Under the pieces are notes generated by a model, which was not told the DNA's origin, did not search any database, and saw only the letters and a program-made list of their open reading frames with translations. Shown piece by piece: positions 16,642-25,029 of a stretch of DNA of 44,838 nt. The stretch is taken from NCBI GenBank assembly GCA_003228735.1, contig QIFG01000050.1, forward strand, positions 1 to 44,838, written 5' to 3'. Numbering within the stretch: position 1 is the first letter of the stretch; each line of letters begins with the position of its first letter. The position numbers and the translations under genes are program-made. The stretch is from Zetaproteobacteria bacterium. Lineage in GTDB: Bacteria; Pseudomonadota; Zetaproteobacteria; Mariprofundales; Mariprofundaceae.

Positions 16642-17612
16642 CGGCTGTGGGCTGAAATACGATGGCTATTTTGCACATACCATTCGCAAGTCTTCTGAAG
16701 ACCTTCCTCAAAACTCACTTTTGGCTCCCAGCCAAAGCCCTTCAGTCTAGTGCTGTCCAAAAGTTTCCGTGAGACACCATCTGGCTTGCTACTATCCCAT
16801 TCAAGCTGCCCAGTATACCCGACAACTTCGGCAACCGTTTCCGCAAGCTCCCGGATCGACATGTCTGAGCCAACACCTATGTTCAACGGAAATTCGAGTG
16901 TTGAGATATCCCGTTGCAGAAGATGCAGGCAAGCATCGACAATATCATCCACATACACCAATTCCCTTCGAGGCTGACCTGTACCCCAAAGGGTCACCAC
17001 ATCCACATGATTGGCCTTAGCTTCGTGAAAACGTCGAACCAGCGCAGATAACACGTGTGAGCGTTTTGGATCAAAGTTGTCATTCGGACCAAAAACACTA
17101 TTGGGGATTACGGGAAGAAACCGTTTTTCGCCATACTGTTGGTTGTACGACAAACATAACTGTACGCCAGCAATCTTGGCTACTGCGTAGGCAATGCTCG
17201 TAGGTTCGGGACTACCTGAAAGCAACTGATCTTCACTCATGGGCTGGGAGCATTCGCGGGGATACATACAGGAAGAGCCAAAAAGTATCAGTCGATGCAC
17301 GCCTGTATCATGAGCTGAACGAATGACATTCAATTCCATGGCAAGATTTTCTGTAATGTAATCAGCAGGATAAGCTTGATTGTCTGCTATTCCACCCACA
17401 CGCCCGGCAGCCAGCACCACATTATCTGGTCGTTCATGTTGAAAAAAAGACTCAACTTCTGACTCATTGGTCAGGTTAAGATCGCTTCTGTTCCGTGTAA
17501 TCACATGGCGATATCCTTCTTTCGTAAGGTGCCGCACAAATGCTGATCCAATCAATCCAGTATGACCGGCAATATATATTTTACTGGATAAATTAAGGAA
17601 AGAGTTATCCAA
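16638..17612 (-). CDS. GDP-L-fucose/colitose synthase-like SDR (Fcl/ColC family)
   Basis: The protein has 324 residues. Motifs are YIAGHTGLIGSAFVRHL (NADP-binding), GSSCMYPRECSQPMSE and YAVAKIAGVQL (YxxxK), together with AAGRVGGIADN, all typical of GDP-4-keto-6-deoxymannose 3,5-epimerase-4-reductases (Fcl/WcaG) and of ColC, the last enzyme of GDP-colitose synthesis. With a ColD-like dehydratase in the same operon, a ColC-like role (epimerise and reduce a 3-deoxy-4-keto sugar) is plausible; a GDP-heptose version of the substrate is possible. The start codon is TTG at 17612, because no ATG lies before the Rossmann motif, with only a weak AGAGAC site. It is 14 bases after the HddA-like gene. Confidence 0.75.
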   Translation of the reverse strand: MDNSFLNLSSKIYIAGHTGLIGSAFVRHLTKEGYRHVITRNRSDLNLTNESEVESFFQHERPDNVVLAAGRVGGIADNQAYPADYITENLAMELNVIRSAHDTGVHRLILFGSSCMYPRECSQPMSEDQLLSGSPEPTSIAYAVAKIAGVQLCLSYNQQYGEKRFLPVIPNSVFGPNDNFDPKRSHVLSALVRRFHEAKANHVDVVTLWGTGQPRRELVYVDDIVDACLHLLQRDISTLEFPLNIGVGSDMSIRELAETVAEVVGYTGQLEWDSSKPDGVSRKLLDSTRLKGFGWEPKVSFEEGLQKTCEWYVQNSHRISAHSR

Positions 17613-17626
17613 AAATGTCTCTGCGT

Positions 17627-18625
17627 TTACTTAAGGCCATTTGGCTGGTAAAGCACAATCCGCGATCCGGACTGTTCAAACCGAATCGGAACATAAGTCA
17701 GCTTCGACAATCGCTCACGTACGTTTTCTTGCTTTTCTGGAGGAACAAAAAACAGTATAAACCCACCTCCTCCCGCACCTGTAATCTTGCCCCCAATGGC
17801 TCCTGCCGAACACGCCGCCCCATAAACTTCATCAATGTGTGAGCTTGACACCTTATTCGATAACTTCCGCTTGAGTTGCCAGGCTTCATGGAGAAGTTGG
17901 CCAAACTCAGTCAATGGAGTACTTGTTGAACCCAAAATACTAAGCCCTTCGTCCACCATCTTCCCAATCAAATGCAGATTAGTCGTGCAATCCTTTATAT
18001 TTTCAATCTTACTCTTCGCAATATCCGAAGAAAAACGAGACACCCCGGTAAAGAAAAACATTAGATGGCTCTGAAGCATCTCCAATCTGTGTGGGTCAAC
18101 AATGATCGGCTCGACATCAAAATTTCCATCGGGGTAAAATTCAATCTTATTCATCCCCCCATATGCTGCCGCGATTTGGTCTTGTGAACCCACATGTTCA
18201 TGCAAGACATCCTGCTCAATGTGAATTGCCTCTTTTGCCAGTTGTTCAGAAGATCGGTATTCACCCTTCATTGCGTGCAGTGTATTCAACAATCCGACCG
18301 TAAAAGAAGAACTTGATCCCAACCCCGATCTCGCAGGCAGATCACCATCGTGGTGGATTTCCAGCCCTTTTTCACTCTTCATATACTCAAGCACAGCCCT
18401 CACCGCCGGATGCTGAATATCTTTGACTGATTGAACTGTTTCGACTGCGCTATACGCTATTCGATACTTGTGCTTGAAAAATGGTGGTAAATATCTGCAA
18501 TTAATATAACAGAACTTATCAATAGCCGTGGACAACACCTTACCGCCATGATGCTCGAACCATGCCGGGTAATCCGTCCCACCACCAAAAAAGGAAATTC
18601 TAAATGGAGTCTTACTGATAATCAT
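17627..18625 (-). CDS. hddA: HddA-like GHMP kinase (D-glycero-D-manno-heptose-7-phosphate 1-kinase type)
   Basis: This 332-residue GHMP-superfamily kinase has KTPFRISFFGGGTDYPAW at the N-terminus, the ATP-binding LPARSGLGSSSSFTVG at about 96-110, and GKITGAGGGGFILFF near the C-terminus. The opening motif and length match HddA and relatives (FGGGTDYP), which phosphorylate heptose-7-phosphate at C1 in GDP-heptose synthesis. HddC is present in the same operon. It starts with ATG at 18625, 4 bases after the stop of the radical SAM gene. Fucose or other sugar kinases in this family look similar, but the HddC partner favours heptose. Confidence 0.8.
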   Translation of the reverse strand: MIISKTPFRISFFGGGTDYPAWFEHHGGKVLSTAIDKFCYINCRYLPPFFKHKYRIAYSAVETVQSVKDIQHPAVRAVLEYMKSEKGLEIHHDGDLPARSGLGSSSSFTVGLLNTLHAMKGEYRSSEQLAKEAIHIEQDVLHEHVGSQDQIAAAYGGMNKIEFYPDGNFDVEPIIVDPHRLEMLQSHLMFFFTGVSRFSSDIAKSKIENIKDCTTNLHLIGKMVDEGLSILGSTSTPLTEFGQLLHEAWQLKRKLSNKVSSSHIDEVYGAACSAGAIGGKITGAGGGGFILFFVPPEKQENVRERLSKLTYVPIRFEQSGSRIVLYQPNGLK

Positions 18626-18629
18626 GAAA

Positions 18630-20156
18630 TTAACTGTTTAGCATAGCAGATGAGGCATACTGTTTTCTTGGCAACCCAATCTCCAACATCCGATTGATAT
18701 GATCGAGCACATCCTGCCCGAATTTCTTCCTCACCATGTCTAGATAACGTTGGTTTGTGAAATATTTAACAAAGGCTTCATCCCTGAATTGAAGAACCTC
18801 TGAAGAAGTCAGGTTCTCGGTTGGGAGTGGCTTACACTCATAGCTATGTTGTGAATACCCTATCCACGAATCAGGAAGTTCCCACCCATTCTCAATCGCC
18901 ATACCGTAAAGTTTTGAACCCGGGTAAGCCATAGCGGAATAAAAATTGGCAAATTCACAATTTGCCTCAATTGCCAAGTCCAAAGTGTCTTGCATAGACT
19001 CAAAAGTGTCATCAGGTAACCCAAAAATATAGTTGCCGATCACATTGATACCAGCCGCCTGAATATCCCGAACCGTCTGAATAATATCCGACGAACCAAA
19101 TCGACCTTTCTCAACTCCGTCACGAACGTGCTTACTGCCAGACTCAATCCCTAATGCCAACCAGCGCACTCCGGCTTGGGACAACTTCTCAAGAAATCCA
19201 TCCTTAATGGTATCGATACGCGCATAAGCCCATATATTCAGATCATAACCACGTTCAATGATGTGATCACAAATGCCAATTACATGACTCGTGTTCAGCA
19301 CAAACATTTCATCAACAAATTTAATATTTTTCACACCATATTCGTTCACCAACGTATCAATCTGACGTATCGTCCACTCTGGTGACCACATTCGGTAGGA
19401 TGATTTTCCAAAGGGTGCATTAATACAGCAAAAAGAGCATTTGTAGGGGCATCCAAGGGTTGTATAGAGGGATGCGTATGGCTGCCGATCATGAATATGC
19501 TCAAAGCAATGCCAATTATGAGCTCGATACTTATCCATCGGAAGCAGGTCGAAAGCGACTTCCGGCATAGCCGCATCCAAGTCCTTTATTAATTCCCCAG
19601 GAAGATTCTGGACTACCTCTTTCTCCTCCCTATACCATAAGCTGGATATTTGATTAAAATTTCCCTTGCTTGCTTTAAGGTGCTCGGCTACAGCAACAAT
19701 TGTCTCCGGACCTTCACGGTCACAGACGAAATCAATTGCCTCTTCTTCCATAGTGCGCTTGGGTAATGCTGCCGGGTGCGTACCTGTCATCATAATTTGA
19801 ATCTTAGGATTCAACGCTTTAATCGCTCGACATGTCGCCCCAGCAGCAGGCATATTTTGTGTAGAGGCAGAAGGTTGAAACCCATACACAACTAGAACAA
19901 CTAGCTTTGGTAAAAAACTTTCATTAATAAGCTCTGCGACTTGCTCAGGGGATAAACCAAAGGCAGGAGCATCTAGAATATCAACTGAAAGATTTCTTTC
20001 CCGCAGGTATGATGCAAACAACGCTGGAAGAATCGGCATTTCAATAGCTGAGAATTCGTTGCTCAAACCTTGATAGACAACTCCAAGGCTGCCTGGATTC
20101 ACAAGCAAGACATCCACATGTCTAATTTCACTATCCCGAAAATTTATTGTCTTCAC
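18630..20156 (-). CDS. B12-binding-domain radical SAM protein (class B-like)
   Basis: The protein has 508 residues. The N-terminal B12-binding-like domain (about 12-165: VDVLLVNPGSLG, SVDILDAPAFGLS, IQIMMTGTHPAALP) is followed by a radical SAM domain with C236, C240 and C243 (TLGCPYKCSFCC) and a typical barrel (IKFVDEMFVL, WLALGIESGS, IGNYIFGLPDDT). It probably adds a methyl or rearranges carbon on a sugar or lipid; the substrate is unknown. It is the first gene after the ops leader, so it opens the glycan operon. The start is GTG at 20156, with AGGA about 8 bases upstream. It is a second family member in the locus, clearly different in sequence from 2330-4027. Confidence 0.8.
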   Translation of the reverse strand: MKTINFRDSEIRHVDVLLVNPGSLGVVYQGLSNEFSAIEMPILPALFASYLRERNLSVDILDAPAFGLSPEQVAELINESFLPKLVVLVVYGFQPSASTQNMPAAGATCRAIKALNPKIQIMMTGTHPAALPKRTMEEEAIDFVCDREGPETIVAVAEHLKASKGNFNQISSLWYREEKEVVQNLPGELIKDLDAAMPEVAFDLLPMDKYRAHNWHCFEHIHDRQPYASLYTTLGCPYKCSFCCINAPFGKSSYRMWSPEWTIRQIDTLVNEYGVKNIKFVDEMFVLNTSHVIGICDHIIERGYDLNIWAYARIDTIKDGFLEKLSQAGVRWLALGIESGSKHVRDGVEKGRFGSSDIIQTVRDIQAAGINVIGNYIFGLPDDTFESMQDTLDLAIEANCEFANFYSAMAYPGSKLYGMAIENGWELPDSWIGYSQHSYECKPLPTENLTSSEVLQFRDEAFVKYFTNQRYLDMVRKKFGQDVLDHINRMLEIGLPRKQYASSAMLNS

Positions 20157-20191
20157 AAAACCGTCCTATCATAGCTTAAGATTATTTTGGT

Positions 20192-20197
20192 ATTATA
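20192..20197 (-). promoter_or_regulatory. possible -10 box (TATAAT) in the glycan operon leader
   Basis: The minus strand has TATAAT in TACTATAATACC, 36 bases before the radical SAM start. No good -35 box is found 16-18 bases upstream, so this is a weak candidate. It lies downstream of the ops element. Confidence 0.25.
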
Positions 20198-20228
20198 GTA
20201 CGGTCACTTGCCGGGCATCCACTTCAAG

Positions 20229-20241
20229 GCACGCTACCGCC
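20229..20241 (-). promoter_or_regulatory. ops element (RfaH recruitment site)
   Basis: On the minus strand the sequence is GGCGGTAGCGTGC, an exact match to the ops core (GGCGGTAGnnT) that pauses RNA polymerase and recruits RfaH in enterobacterial O-antigen, capsule and LPS-core leaders. It lies 72 bases upstream of the first glycan gene and about 60 bases downstream of an RfaH-like gene, in the correct orientation for both. Confidence 0.85.
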
Positions 20242-20243
20242 AT

Positions 20244-20266
20244 CCGGGTGAATAAAAATCACCCGG
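20244..20266 (-). promoter_or_regulatory. leader hairpin directly before ops
   Basis: Perfect 8-bp inverted repeat CCGGGTGA / TCACCCGG with a 7-base A/T loop, ending 2 bases before the ops element. In the transcript it would fold just behind RNA polymerase paused at ops. It has no T-run after it on the minus strand, so it is not a plain terminator. Confidence 0.55.
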
Positions 20267-20273
20267 ACAGAGT

Positions 20274-20308
20274 TAAATAAAAATGTGTTCAGCCTCAGTT
20301 CAGGCTGA
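20274..20308 (-). terminator. terminator-like hairpin after the rfaH-like gene
   Basis: Inverted repeat TCAGCCT-n6-AGGCTGA (20289-20308) overlaps the stop codon of the antiterminator gene. On the minus strand it is followed by ACACATTTTTATTT. The T-run starts about five bases after the stem, so strength is uncertain. It would separate the regulator genes from the glycan operon unless RNA polymerase is made resistant. Confidence 0.4.
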
Positions 20309-20812
20309 TTTCAACTCCTGCAGGGCGACATTCGTCCGCACCTGCCGTTGCAGGAAGTCCAGCAACACATGCGCCCTCTCATTGCCATTGCGGCAAACGA
20401 ACACGCCCTCAATCCCGGAAAACTGGCCTCCGCGCATCACAATTCGTTCACCCGGCTTGAATGGAGACAGAGAGTCTTCACCCTCGCAGATATATCCACC
20501 TTCATCCTCAAGCTGTCGCAGAATTTCCATCACCGCATTCGGAATCGGTGGATACAGCGCTCCGAAATGCACAGCACAAACAGCTCCACGCGTGCTGCGG
20601 ATTGAAGTCCACCGGCATTCGGTTGGGGCCAGATGAAGAAACAGATAACCGGAGAAAAATGGGCGTGGCACCTTCTCCATACGCCGGGCATGGCGTCGGA
20701 GTTTCAGCTCAATCGGCAGATAAACATCAAAGCCCTGCTGCTCGAGTTCATGCTTGGCGATGAATTCCTGCCGCGGCTTGCAGCGCACGGCATACCACTG
20801 CCGGTCAGTCAT
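20300..20812 (-). CDS. rfaH: RfaH/NusG-like transcription antiterminator
   Basis: The 170-residue protein has an NGN domain at the N-terminus (WYAVRCKPRQEFIAKHELEQQGFDVYLP, PFFSGYLFL, IRSTRGAV) and a KOW segment about 117-137 (FKPGERIVMRGGQFSGIEGVF). The VYLP and FFSGYLF patterns belong to specialised NusG paralogues such as RfaH rather than housekeeping NusG. RfaH binds RNA polymerase at ops and prevents Rho-dependent stops in long surface-polysaccharide operons. An exact ops core lies just downstream before the glycan genes. The start ATG overlaps the MarR-like gene's stop (ATGA), so the two are co-translated. The symbol is by analogy; this may be a locus-specific paralogue. Confidence 0.85.
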   Translation of the reverse strand: MTDRQWYAVRCKPRQEFIAKHELEQQGFDVYLPIELKLRRHARRMEKVPRPFFSGYLFLHLAPTECRWTSIRSTRGAVCAVHFGALYPPIPNAVMEILRQLEDEGGYICEGEDSLSPFKPGERIVMRGGQFSGIEGVFVCRNGNERAHVLLDFLQRQVRTNVALQELKSA

Positions 20813-21183
20813 GATTTCACTCCGGCTTCCGCATCTTTTGTTGCGGAAGACGCATCATTCAGATTCCGCTCACGCAGAGACTCGACTTCCTTAAGTAGAA
20901 TTTCGTACTGGGATTCAACATGCCGGAAGTACTCGAAAGTCAGGCGAACCTTTTCCTCGATTCCGTGCGGCGTTAATAAATATGCGTAGGCAAGTTTGTT
21001 ATTGTTATTCTTAAAGTTCTTTGCCTTAACCAACCCCTTGGCGATCATGGCCTGCAGGCAATAGTTAATCTTGCCGAGACTCAAGCCGAGTTCATGGGCC
21101 AGTTGCCGCTGATTGATATCCGGATTTTCCTCCAGCAATTTCAGCAGGTTATAGCTTAAATTTTTATCTGATTTCAGAACCAT
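20809..21183 (-). CDS. MarR-type EPS-associated winged-helix regulator
   Basis: The protein has 124 residues from ATG at 21183; a GTG at 21210 would add nine residues. The winged helix at 5-70 (LSYNLLKLLEENPDINQRQLAHELGLSLGKINYCLQAMIAKGLVKAKNFKNNNNKLAYAYLLTPHGIEEK) is the pattern of the MarR family regulators found beside exopolysaccharide loci. A C-terminal coiled-coil-like tail (about 75-105) could dimerise it. It overlaps the RfaH-like gene by 4 bases. The later start is preferred because family members begin about there, and because it leaves a 17-bp palindrome (21191-21207) free as a possible autoregulatory operator. It likely controls the antiterminator and hence the glycan operon. Confidence 0.8.
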   Translation of the reverse strand: MVLKSDKNLSYNLLKLLEENPDINQRQLAHELGLSLGKINYCLQAMIAKGLVKAKNFKNNNNKLAYAYLLTPHGIEEKVRLTFEYFRHVESQYEILLKEVESLRERNLNDASSATKDAEAGVKS

Positions 21184-21190
21184 CGGGGCA

Positions 21191-21207
21191 TGTTCACATA
21201 TTGAACA
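21191..21207 (-). promoter_or_regulatory. palindromic candidate operator of the MarR-like gene
   Basis: TGTTCA-n5-TGAACA is a perfect 6-bp inverted repeat with a 5-bp spacer, 7 bases upstream of the preferred ATG at 21183. The position and symmetry fit a dimeric winged-helix repressor site. No clear promoter boxes were identified around it. Confidence 0.4.
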
Positions 21208-21285
21208 CACCTTGGCAACATCGTTTAATCTAGAGAAATGAACAGCTAAAGACCCATTTGCGACTGACTGGCCATGTGGCCGTGC

Positions 21286-22296
21286 CTACGTTTTATAATA
21301 CTCTCTGTACCAATCGACAAAACGCTGCACACCATCCTCGATTGAGGTGTTGGGACAAAAGCCGACATCTCTCACAAGATCATCCACATCAGCATAAGTT
21401 GCCGGCACGTCACCCGGCTGCAGGGGAAGAAAATTCTTTTCCGCTTTCTTGCCCAATGCCTTTTCAATGGCCTCAATAAACTGCATCAATTCTACCGGGT
21501 TATTGTTGCCAATATTATATAGCTGGTAGGGAGCATTGCTGGTGCCGGGATCAGGCGCATCACCGGACCAGGAGGCATTCGGCACAGCCACGCGATCCAG
21601 CACACGCACGATCCCTTCAACAATATCATCAATGTAAGTGAAATCGCGCCTCATCTTGCCATGGTTAAACACGTCAATGCAGCGTCCTTCCAGAATTGCC
21701 TTGGTAAACAGGAACAGCGCCATATCCGGCCGGCCCCAGGGTCCGTACACGGTAAAAAAGCGCAGCCCGGTGGTCGGCAACCCATACAGGTGACTATATG
21801 TATGAGCCATCAGTTCATTCGTCTTCTTGCTTGCGGCATACAGCGAGATGGGATGGTCTACATTATGATGCTCGGAGAACGGCATCCGGGTGTTCGCCCC
21901 GTAGACAGACGAAGATGAGGCATACACCAGATGATCCACCCTATTATGCCGGCAGCCCTCCAGCACATTGATAAATCCTGAGATATTACTGTCCACATAG
22001 GCATGCGGATTTGTCAGCGAATAGCGCACCCCGGCCTGGGCCGCCAGATTGGCCACACGTTGAAAGCATTCACGCTGAAAGAAATCGGCCATGCCGGCCC
22101 GGTCGGCCAGATCCATCTGCACAAACCGAAAGCCCTCTTCCCCTTCAAGCCGGGCCAGGCGGGCCTTCTTGAGGCCTACGTCGTAGTAATCATTCAGATT
22201 ATCAAGACCGATGACTTCATCGCCGCGATCAAGCAGCCGCTTGCTCAGGTGGGAGCCGATAAACCCGGCGGCGCCCGTCACCAATATCTTGGTCAC
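21286..22296 (-). CDS. UDP-sugar 4-epimerase (UDP-glucuronate/GalNAcA epimerase-like SDR)
   Basis: The SDR protein has 336 residues. It shows [19 protein letters not shown], the [16 protein letters not shown] segment typical of UDP-glucuronate 4-epimerases, YASSSSVYG and YAASKKTNE (YxxxK). It follows the UDP-HexNAc/glucose 6-dehydrogenase gene, like the TviB-TviC pair in Vi antigen or the CapI-type epimerases. It would supply a UDP-uronic acid for the polysaccharide. A GTG at 22296 gives a 4-base GTGA overlap with the upstream stop and an AGGGT site 9 bases before; a GTG at 22305 is the alternative. It lies upstream of the regulatory pair, outside the ops-controlled block. Confidence 0.8.
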   Translation of the reverse strand: MTKILVTGAAGFIGSHLSKRLLDRGDEVIGLDNLNDYYDVGLKKARLARLEGEEGFRFVQMDLADRAGMADFFQRECFQRVANLAAQAGVRYSLTNPHAYVDSNISGFINVLEGCRHNRVDHLVYASSSSVYGANTRMPFSEHHNVDHPISLYAASKKTNELMAHTYSHLYGLPTTGLRFFTVYGPWGRPDMALFLFTKAILEGRCIDVFNHGKMRRDFTYIDDIVEGIVRVLDRVAVPNASWSGDAPDPGTSNAPYQLYNIGNNNPVELMQFIEAIEKALGKKAEKNFLPLQPGDVPATYADVDDLVRDVGFCPNTSIEDGVQRFVDWYREYYKT

Positions 22297-23582
22297 AGCC
22301 GCCACACCCTGAAACCGGCTTTTTCAAGTGCATCCCTGTTGAATGCCGACTTAACGTCGATGAATGGAGTTCCCTTGCCAGCCTTGGCCGCCAATGTCCC
22401 CAGATCGAGGCTCAACAATGCTTCGTGTGGCACTGCCGCAATAATGACATCGACATCCGAAATCGCATCGAGTGGGGTCAACTCGACGCCATACTCATGC
22501 TTTGCCTCATCAGCACTGGCTACGGGATCATGGATCAGAACCTGCATGCCATAGCTTTCCAACTCATTGATCACATCAACGACCCGGGAATTACGAAGGT
22601 CGGCGCAATTTTCCTTGAACGTGAGTCCCAGCACCAGGGCATTTCCGTCCTTCACAGTCCTTCCTGCGGCAATCATCTCCTTGACGGCCTGCTGCACGAT
22701 GAACCTGCCCATGCCATCATTGATACGCCGGCCGGCCAGCACCACCTCGGGGTAATATCCAAGCTTCTGCGATTTATATGTCAGATAATAAGGATCCACG
22801 CCAATACAATGTCCACCGACCAGGCCGGGCCTGAAAGGCAGAAAATTCCATTTCGTGCCAGCCGCTTCGAGCACATCCATCGTATCGATATCCAGCCTGT
22901 CAAAAATAATGGCCAACTCATTCATCAGCGCAATGTTAAGATCTCGCTGTGTATTCTCGATAACCTTGGCCGCCTCGGCCACCTTGATCGTCGGCGCCCG
23001 GTGCACACCCGCTTCGATCACCTGCTCATACAGCCAGGCCACATCTTCAAGGGTCGCCTCATCCTGGCCTGAAACAACCTTGACGATACGCTCCAGCGTA
23101 TGTTCCTTGTCGCCCGGATTAACCCTTTCCGGTGAATAACCCACCTTGAAATGCTCTCCGCAACGAAGGCCTGAAACCCGCTCCAGCAATGGCACACAAA
23201 CTTCTTCGGTCACGCCCGGATAAACGGTTGACTCAAAAATAACCACAGCGCCCGTTTTCAGATTGCTGGCCACCGTTTCGGTAGCCCGCAGCACCGGCGT
23301 CAAATCAGGCTGCTTGGCGTCATCTACCGGGGTGGGTACGGCCACGATCACATAATCCGCCCGGCAGATTTCCTCCGATTTGGTCGTATACGTCAGATGC
23401 TCTGCTTTCCGGAAGGCAGCCGGCTCCATCTCACCGGTCGGATCAAAGCCGGACCGGTAAGACTGGACTTTTTCCTCACTGATATCGTAACCGATAGTCT
23501 TAAGCTTCCGGCCGAAGGCCAGCGCCAGCGGCAAGCCGACATAACCCAACCCGACAATTGCTACGGTGCTTTTTTCTCTCAT
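22293..23582 (-). CDS. nucleotide-sugar 6-dehydrogenase (UDP-HexNAc dehydrogenase, WbpO/TviB type)
   Basis: The protein has 429 residues. It has the NAD motif [18 protein letters not shown] at 7-24, the central [23 protein letters not shown] helix and the catalytic Cys259 in [12 protein letters not shown], and it ends in the [15 protein letters not shown] region. The [16 protein letters not shown] and FKENCxDxRNS versions are usual in WbpO/TviB-type UDP-N-acetylhexosamine dehydrogenases rather than UDP-glucose dehydrogenase (Ugd). It makes the uronic acid epimerised by the overlapping downstream gene. AGGAA precedes the ATG by about 8 bases. The 43 bases to fumC hold no obvious terminator. 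Confidence 0.85.
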   Translation of the reverse strand: MREKSTVAIVGLGYVGLPLALAFGRKLKTIGYDISEEKVQSYRSGFDPTGEMEPAAFRKAEHLTYTTKSEEICRADYVIVAVPTPVDDAKQPDLTPVLRATETVASNLKTGAVVIFESTVYPGVTEEVCVPLLERVSGLRCGEHFKVGYSPERVNPGDKEHTLERIVKVVSGQDEATLEDVAWLYEQVIEAGVHRAPTIKVAEAAKVIENTQRDLNIALMNELAIIFDRLDIDTMDVLEAAGTKWNFLPFRPGLVGGHCIGVDPYYLTYKSQKLGYYPEVVLAGRRINDGMGRFIVQQAVKEMIAAGRTVKDGNALVLGLTFKENCADLRNSRVVDVINELESYGMQVLIHDPVASADEAKHEYGVELTPLDAISDVDVIIAAVPHEALLSLDLGTLAAKAGKGTPFIDVKSAFNRDALEKAGFRVWRL

Positions 23583-23625
23583 GTCCTGATTCCTGTTTTA
23601 TTTGGCATCAATGAAACCTGGGCGC

Positions 23626-25029
23626 TTAATTCTGATGCGGGTGCAGCATGCTTGCCGGATCAAGTAAAGCGTCCAACTCGTTTGCCGGCAACACGTTTTC
23701 CTCAAGGCATATCTGCCGCACAGTTTTCCCTTCTTTGACTGCCTTCTTGGCAATATCCGCCGCCTTATCGTAACCGATCTTCGGCGCCAGGGCCGTCACC
23801 ATGCTCATGCTCCACTCAATCTGTTCAGCCGCCCGCTTGCGATTCGCTTCAAGGCCGGCAATGCACTTATCGGCGAATACCCGGCTGCTGTTGGCCAGCA
23901 ACATCTCGGACTCCAGCAGATTATGCGCCATCACCGGCAGCATCACATTCAGATCAAGAAGTCCCGAGGCCCCTGCCATACTGATCGTCGTATCATTGCC
24001 GATAACCTGCACGCAAACCTGGGCCAGTGACTCGGCAATTACAGGATTTACCTTGCCCGGCATAATGCTGGAGCCAGGCTGCACGGCTGGAACCGAAATT
24101 TCCCCCAAACCGCAACGCGGCCCGGAATTGAGCAGGCGAATATCATTGACAATCTTCAGCAGCGAAACCGCCACTGCCTTCAACTGGCCGGACAACTCCA
24201 CAGCCGCATCCTGTGCCGCCTGCGCCTCGAAATGATTCAATGCCTCAGAAAAGCTGATGCCGTAGATGGCGGACAATTCCTCAGCCACATGGCGGCCAAA
24301 GTCCGCATCCGTATTCAGGCCTGTGCCAACCGCTGTGCCCCCGATAGCCAACTCACCGAGCCTCGGCAAGCATGATTCCAGCCGCTCAATGCCCAACTCC
24401 ACCTGCCTGGCCCAGCCGGATATTTCCTGCCCCAGCGTGATCGGCGTGGCATCCATAAGATGCGTACGTGCAATCTTGATGACATCGCCACAGGCGTTCG
24501 CTTTGGCGCTTAGCTCAGTATGCAGATGCCTGAGCGCCGGCAGCAGATCGTGCACCAGCACATTGGCAGCGGCCACATGGATGGCCGTGGGAATGACATC
24601 ATTGGAAGACTGCCCCAGGTTGACATGATCGTTGGGGTGGACTGCCTTGCTGCCGGCTGCTTCCCCCATCAATTGCGCCGCCCGGTTGGCAATGACCTCA
24701 TTGGCGTTCATGTTCGTGGAGGTGCCGGAACCGGTCTGGAAGATATCCAGCACGAATTCATCGTCCAGCAAACCTGAAGCCACCTCTTCGGCGGCAGAAC
24801 AGATAGGCCGGGCAAGCTCTTCATTCAGCTTGCCGGCATCCTGATTCACCTTGGCGGCAACCAGCTTGATGTGGCCCAGCGCCTTGATAAACGGTCTGGG
24901 AAAACGCAACCCGGAAACCGGAAAATTCTCCACCGCACGCGCGGTTTGCGCCCCAAACAGGGCCTCGGCGGGCACCTGCATTTCTCCCATGGAGTCACGC
25001 TCTGTTCTGGTGTCACTAATCTTCGCCAT
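23626..25029 (-). CDS. fumC: fumarate hydratase, class II
   Basis: The protein has 467 residues, the normal length for FumC. It interconverts fumarate and malate in the TCA cycle without an Fe-S cluster. Hallmarks are TGSGTSTNMNANEVIANRA, HPNDHVNLGQSSNDVIPTA, ARTHLMDATPITLGQE and the superfamily signature GSSIMPGKVNP, all intact. The ATG at 25029 lies inside the end of the upstream phosphatase gene (14-base overlap), with a strong GGAGGA site, so translation is coupled. A housekeeping gene between a phosphatase and a glycan locus suggests that the glycan genes were added beside a core-genome anchor. Confidence 0.93.
   Translation of the reverse strand: MAKISDTRTERDSMGEMQVPAEALFGAQTARAVENFPVSGLRFPRPFIKALGHIKLVAAKVNQDAGKLNEELARPICSAAEEVASGLLDDEFVLDIFQTGSGTSTNMNANEVIANRAAQLMGEAAGSKAVHPNDHVNLGQSSNDVIPTAIHVAAANVLVHDLLPALRHLHTELSAKANACGDVIKIARTHLMDATPITLGQEISGWARQVELGIERLESCLPRLGELAIGGTAVGTGLNTDADFGRHVAEELSAIYGISFSEALNHFEAQAAQDAAVELSGQLKAVAVSLLKIVNDIRLLNSGPRCGLGEISVPAVQPGSSIMPGKVNPVIAESLAQVCVQVIGNDTTISMAGASGLLDLNVMLPVMAHNLLESEMLLANSSRVFADKCIAGLEANRKRAAEQIEWSMSMVTALAPKIGYDKAADIAKKAVKEGKTVRQICLEENVLPANELDALLDPASMLHPHQN

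Noticed and set aside
22293-23582. UDP-glucose 6-dehydrogenase (Ugd)
   Set aside because: Motifs around the [15 protein letters not shown] helix and FKENC favour the UDP-HexNAc dehydrogenase group, although substrate cannot be proven from sequence.
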